DNA of 6,845 nucleotides from an uncultured Lachnospiraceae bacterium (lineage in GTDB: Bacteria > Bacillota_A > Clostridia > Lachnospirales > Lachnospiraceae), in contig CAJKKX010000126.1 of the NCBI GenBank assembly GCA_905200565.1, forward strand, positions 1 through 6,845, in the 5' to 3' direction. Under the pieces are notes generated by a model. The model made no database searches. It was given only the letters and a program-made list of their open reading frames with translations, and was not told where the DNA came from. Shown one piece after another: positions 4,815 to 6,845 of this stretch (position 1 is the stretch's first letter; each line of letters starts with the position of its first letter). The translations under genes were made by a program, and so were the position numbers.

Positions 4815-5867
4815 ATGAATAAGAAATCTTTGAAGGATGTAAAAGTCAATAATACAGTTCAGGTGTTGGAATACATTTTAAAGGAGGGACAGATCTCCAG
4901 AATCGAGATTGCTGAAAAAAGCGGACTTTCACCCAGCACAGTGAGTCAGGCGGTTTCTCTTCTTCTGAAGGATGAGATTGTAGAAGCGGTGCGGGAAGGA
5001 GAATCGACGGGGGGAAGAAAACCGATTCTTCTTCAGATGAAAGCGAATTACGGCTGTGTCATCACAGTGGAAATACGCAGGGACGGCGTGAAGGCCCGGA
5101 TTTTTGATTTGGGAGGTAATCTGCTGGAGGAAAAAGTTTTGTCAAACAGATATGCGGCAGGCAACAGACTTTTGAAGGTGATTGGTGATTTGATTGAGAA
5201 TATTCAGAAGGGGAATACCGCCATGCCGGCAAAGGTGGTTGGTCTGGGATTGCTGTGCCAGGACGATTTGCCGGAGTATGACCTGATGACAGAATTTTCC
5301 ACATCGCTTTCTTCCGATGTAATCCGCCTGGAGACGGCAATTAATACCAGATACGGTGTTCCCGTAAAGAAAGAATTGCTGAACCGCTATAGCCTGGACT
5401 ATTACCTGAAAGCCGTGGATGCAAAGTGTACAGATTATGCATATGTGAATATTGGAGAGAGGATTACTGCAAGCTTTGTACTGAACCGCAAAATGATACA
5501 TAATTCCGACGATTCTATTTTTGATATCAGTTCGGCCGTTTTAAGCGGAAATTATGCGGGATATGAGCATCGCTCCGGGCGGGGGGTCGAACTGGCACAG
5601 GAAGCGATGTTAAGGAAGCTGTCGCCTGAGGCGCTGGCAGTAAAACTGGTTCAGGTCATTAAGAGCGCCCTGCTGTTCTTTCCGGTAAAGGATATTTTTA
5701 TCGGCGGACAGGTGGAAGAACTGGAAAAGATTGTGGAAAGGGTGTCCCGGGAATTTCCGTTTCAGCCGGTCATCCGGAAGTCAGGTGAGCCGGGAAAACA
5801 GATTTATGACGTTTTTGCCAGAAAAATCCTGATCGAAAATTATCGGCAGCTTTTGCCGGAAGGTTAA
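4815..5867 (+). CDS. ROK-family transcriptional regulator with degenerate kinase half
   Basis: This 350-residue protein has the layout of a ROK repressor (XylR/NagC type). The N-terminal winged helix-turn-helix occupies about residues 10-60, with ISRIEIAEKSGLSPSTVSQAVSLL as the helix-turn-helix, followed by the typical wing motif STGGRKP (64-70). The C-terminal half has the ROK fold's spacing, but the ATP-binding motif DxGxT is replaced by VEIRRDG (85-91), the zinc-binding CxCGxxGCxE motif is absent, and no GTGIGGGI-like loop remains. It is therefore unlikely to phosphorylate a sugar and probably only senses a ligand. The start is supported by AGGTGA (4802-4807), 7 bp before the ATG. Two promoters with matching palindromes precede it, which suggests autorepression. 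The downstream permease is a likely regulated gene, so the inducer may be its substrate or a product of that substrate. Confidence 0.9.
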   Translation: MNKKSLKDVKVNNTVQVLEYILKEGQISRIEIAEKSGLSPSTVSQAVSLLLKDEIVEAVREGESTGGRKPILLQMKANYGCVITVEIRRDGVKARIFDLGGNLLEEKVLSNRYAAGNRLLKVIGDLIENIQKGNTAMPAKVVGLGLLCQDDLPEYDLMTEFSTSLSSDVIRLETAINTRYGVPVKKELLNRYSLDYYLKAVDAKCTDYAYVNIGERITASFVLNRKMIHNSDDSIFDISSAVLSGNYAGYEHRSGRGVELAQEAMLRKLSPEALAVKLVQVIKSALLFFPVKDIFIGGQVEELEKIVERVSREFPFQPVIRKSGEPGKQIYDVFARKILIENYRQLLPEG

Positions 5868-5882
5868 AAAGTACTTTCTGAT

Positions 5883-5968
5883 CTCTCCAATATCAATAGT
5901 ATGAAGAATGATTCACATGGTCTGCGCAGGTGTGAATCATTTTTTTATAAAAAAAAGAAAAAGGAGAG
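5883..5968 (+). promoter_or_regulatory. Possible leader element masking the permease ribosome binding site
   Basis: CTCTCC (5883-5888) is the exact complement of GGAGAG (5963-5968), the core of the permease ribosome binding site. The terminator hairpin lies between the two. In a read-through transcript the two strands could pair and close the site, with the hairpin stacked inside. A 6-bp match across purine-rich DNA can arise by chance, so this is a weak but testable proposal. No known riboswitch class is recognised. Confidence 0.25.
5907..5946 (+). terminator. Intrinsic terminator after the ROK gene
   Basis: A perfect 11-bp stem is formed by AATGATTCACA (5907-5917) and TGTGAATCATT (5931-5941), with a 13-nt loop containing the palindrome CTGCGCAG (5922-5929). 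A run of seven T residues (5940-5946) follows on the 3' side. It ends about 40 bp after the ROK stop codon and only 32 bp before the permease start, leaving almost no room for a separate permease promoter after it. Confidence 0.92.
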
Positions 5969-5978
5969 GCATTAAATT

Positions 5979-6845
5979 ATGTTACAAGGTATATTGATTT
6001 TATTATTTATGCTGTTCATTATGGGGTTGATGGTTACACGTAAAATGCCGACAGTTCTGGCGCTTTTTGTCCTTGCGGTGGGGATCTGTATCATCGGAGG
6101 CGTTCCTGCTGTCGCTACGGATACGGACGGCAATTCAGTAGGCTTTTTGCAGACTGTGATGCAGGCGGGGGTACTGCGTCTCGGAGATGCAATCATGGTG
6201 GCCATTTTCTCTGCCTGGCTGGGGATGGTGATGGAAAAGACCCGGATCAGCGAAACTATGATTAAAAAAGGCGCCGAGCTCGGAGGAGATAAAACTCTGG
6301 TCGTGACGCTGGTTCTCTTTATCGTAGCTTCCGTTTTGTTCTCCGTAGTAAATGGTCTCGGAACCGTAATTATGATCGGTACCATCGTAATTCCGATTTT
6401 GGTGTCTGTGGGAGTCGACAAATTTACGGCGTCCGCTGCCATGTTGTTTGCCTATACTGTAGGAAATAATGTGAACCTTTCCAATGTAAATTCCCTGGCA
6501 GCTATTGTTGGAACTACTTTTGATGATACCTTTACCATTCAGCTGATCTGCGCTGTTGTTGCGTTTATCGCAGGAGTTGTTTTCTTTACTCTGCGTTTGC
6601 GCAAGGTGGGAAGAAAGTATGCGTTTTCTGCCCCGATCGGTGAGGCGGAAAATGATTCGCCTCAGATCAAAGGAGTAACCGGAGTGTTTGCGATGCTTAC
6701 TCCCATTGTTCCGCTGGTGTTGGTTATTGGTTTTAAAATCCCCCTGATTCCGGCATTTATGTTTTCTATTATCTGGGCGTGCCTCTTTACCTGCGTCAAA
6801 ACAGGCTGGAAGCAGACGATGAATATGCTGACAAAGACATTGTTT
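5979..6845 (+). CDS. Multi-span permease, IT-superfamily-like (organic anion/carboxylate type), 3' end missing
   Basis: An open frame of 289 codons runs without a stop to the window end. AAGGAGAGG (5961-5969) lies 9 bp before the ATG, a strong ribosome binding site. The protein is very hydrophobic, with spans at about 3-20, 24-42, 68-85, 106-125, 126-146, 152-170, 186-206 and 235-272. Conserved-looking polar loops such as AWLGMVMEKTRISETMIKKGAELGGDK (80-105) and VNGLGTVIMIGTIVIPI (124-140), and the sequence AYTVGNNVNLSN (158-169), resemble ion-transporter-superfamily carriers (CitMHS/GntP/Dcu-type) that move citrate, gluconate or other organic anions with H+ or Na+. The exact family and substrate are uncertain. 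The preceding ROK gene suggests uptake of a sugar acid or similar carbon source, which is inference from context. Confidence 0.8.
   Translation, partial: MLQGILILLFMLFIMGLMVTRKMPTVLALFVLAVGICIIGGVPAVATDTDGNSVGFLQTVMQAGVLRLGDAIMVAIFSAWLGMVMEKTRISETMIKKGAELGGDKTLVVTLVLFIVASVLFSVVNGLGTVIMIGTIVIPILVSVGVDKFTASAAMLFAYTVGNNVNLSNVNSLAAIVGTTFDDTFTIQLICAVVAFIAGVVFFTLRLRKVGRKYAFSAPIGEAENDSPQIKGVTGVFAMLTPIVPLVLVIGFKIPLIPAFMFSIIWACLFTCVKTGWKQTMNMLTKTLF

Noticed and set aside
5972..6442. Minus-strand 156-codon frame, Thr/Ile/Pro-rich
   Set aside because: It is antisense to the permease, whose + strand frame has a strong ribosome binding site and membrane-protein character.

Overview
The window (6845 bp, about 48% GC by eye) looks like chromosomal DNA of a low-to-mid-GC Firmicute, most likely a gut-type Clostridium relative (Lachnospiraceae-like). 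This rests on the strong purine-rich ribosome binding sites, the AT-rich promoters with near-consensus boxes, and protein families (YitT, UBA-DUF4342, OmpR-type regulator and kinase, ROK repressor) typical of that group. The taxonomic call is inference. All supported genes are on the + strand. No rRNA, tRNA, CRISPR array or transposase was seen.

Layout. Positions 1-690 hold the 3' three quarters of a ketopantoate-reductase-family gene, cut by the window edge. It is followed by a YitT-family membrane protein (761-1621). After a 101-bp gap with two perfect 8-bp direct repeats 11 bp apart comes a three-gene signalling operon: a small UBA-DUF4342 membrane protein (1723-2247), an OmpR/PhoB-type response regulator (2263-2979) and a HAMP-less-looking histidine kinase (3129-4466). 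A 348-bp intergenic region follows, with a GC-rich foldable segment and then two sigma-A-like promoters. Each promoter carries the same palindrome immediately after its -10 box. They drive a ROK-family repressor (4815-5867) whose sugar-kinase half is degenerate. A strong intrinsic terminator (5907-5946) separates it from a multi-membrane-span permease (5979-6845, cut by the window end).

How the genes may work together. The DUF4342 protein, regulator and kinase are probably co-transcribed and may autoregulate through the 11-bp-phased direct repeats. The ROK protein probably represses its own two promoters through the paired palindromes and may control the downstream permease. That permease sits behind a terminator and a possible ribosome-binding-site-masking helix.

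The most unusual feature lies between the response regulator and the kinase. A 29-bp A-rich tandem repeat (3011-3151) forms a ladder of tiny reading frames linked by ATGA stop/start overlaps. It begins at the regulator's own stop codon and ends on the kinase's possible start codon. The 29-bp period equals a 33-bp mini-ORF minus a 4-bp overlap, so added or lost copies would keep the ladder intact. This could set the amount of kinase relative to regulator; that function is a hypothesis from the sequence only.
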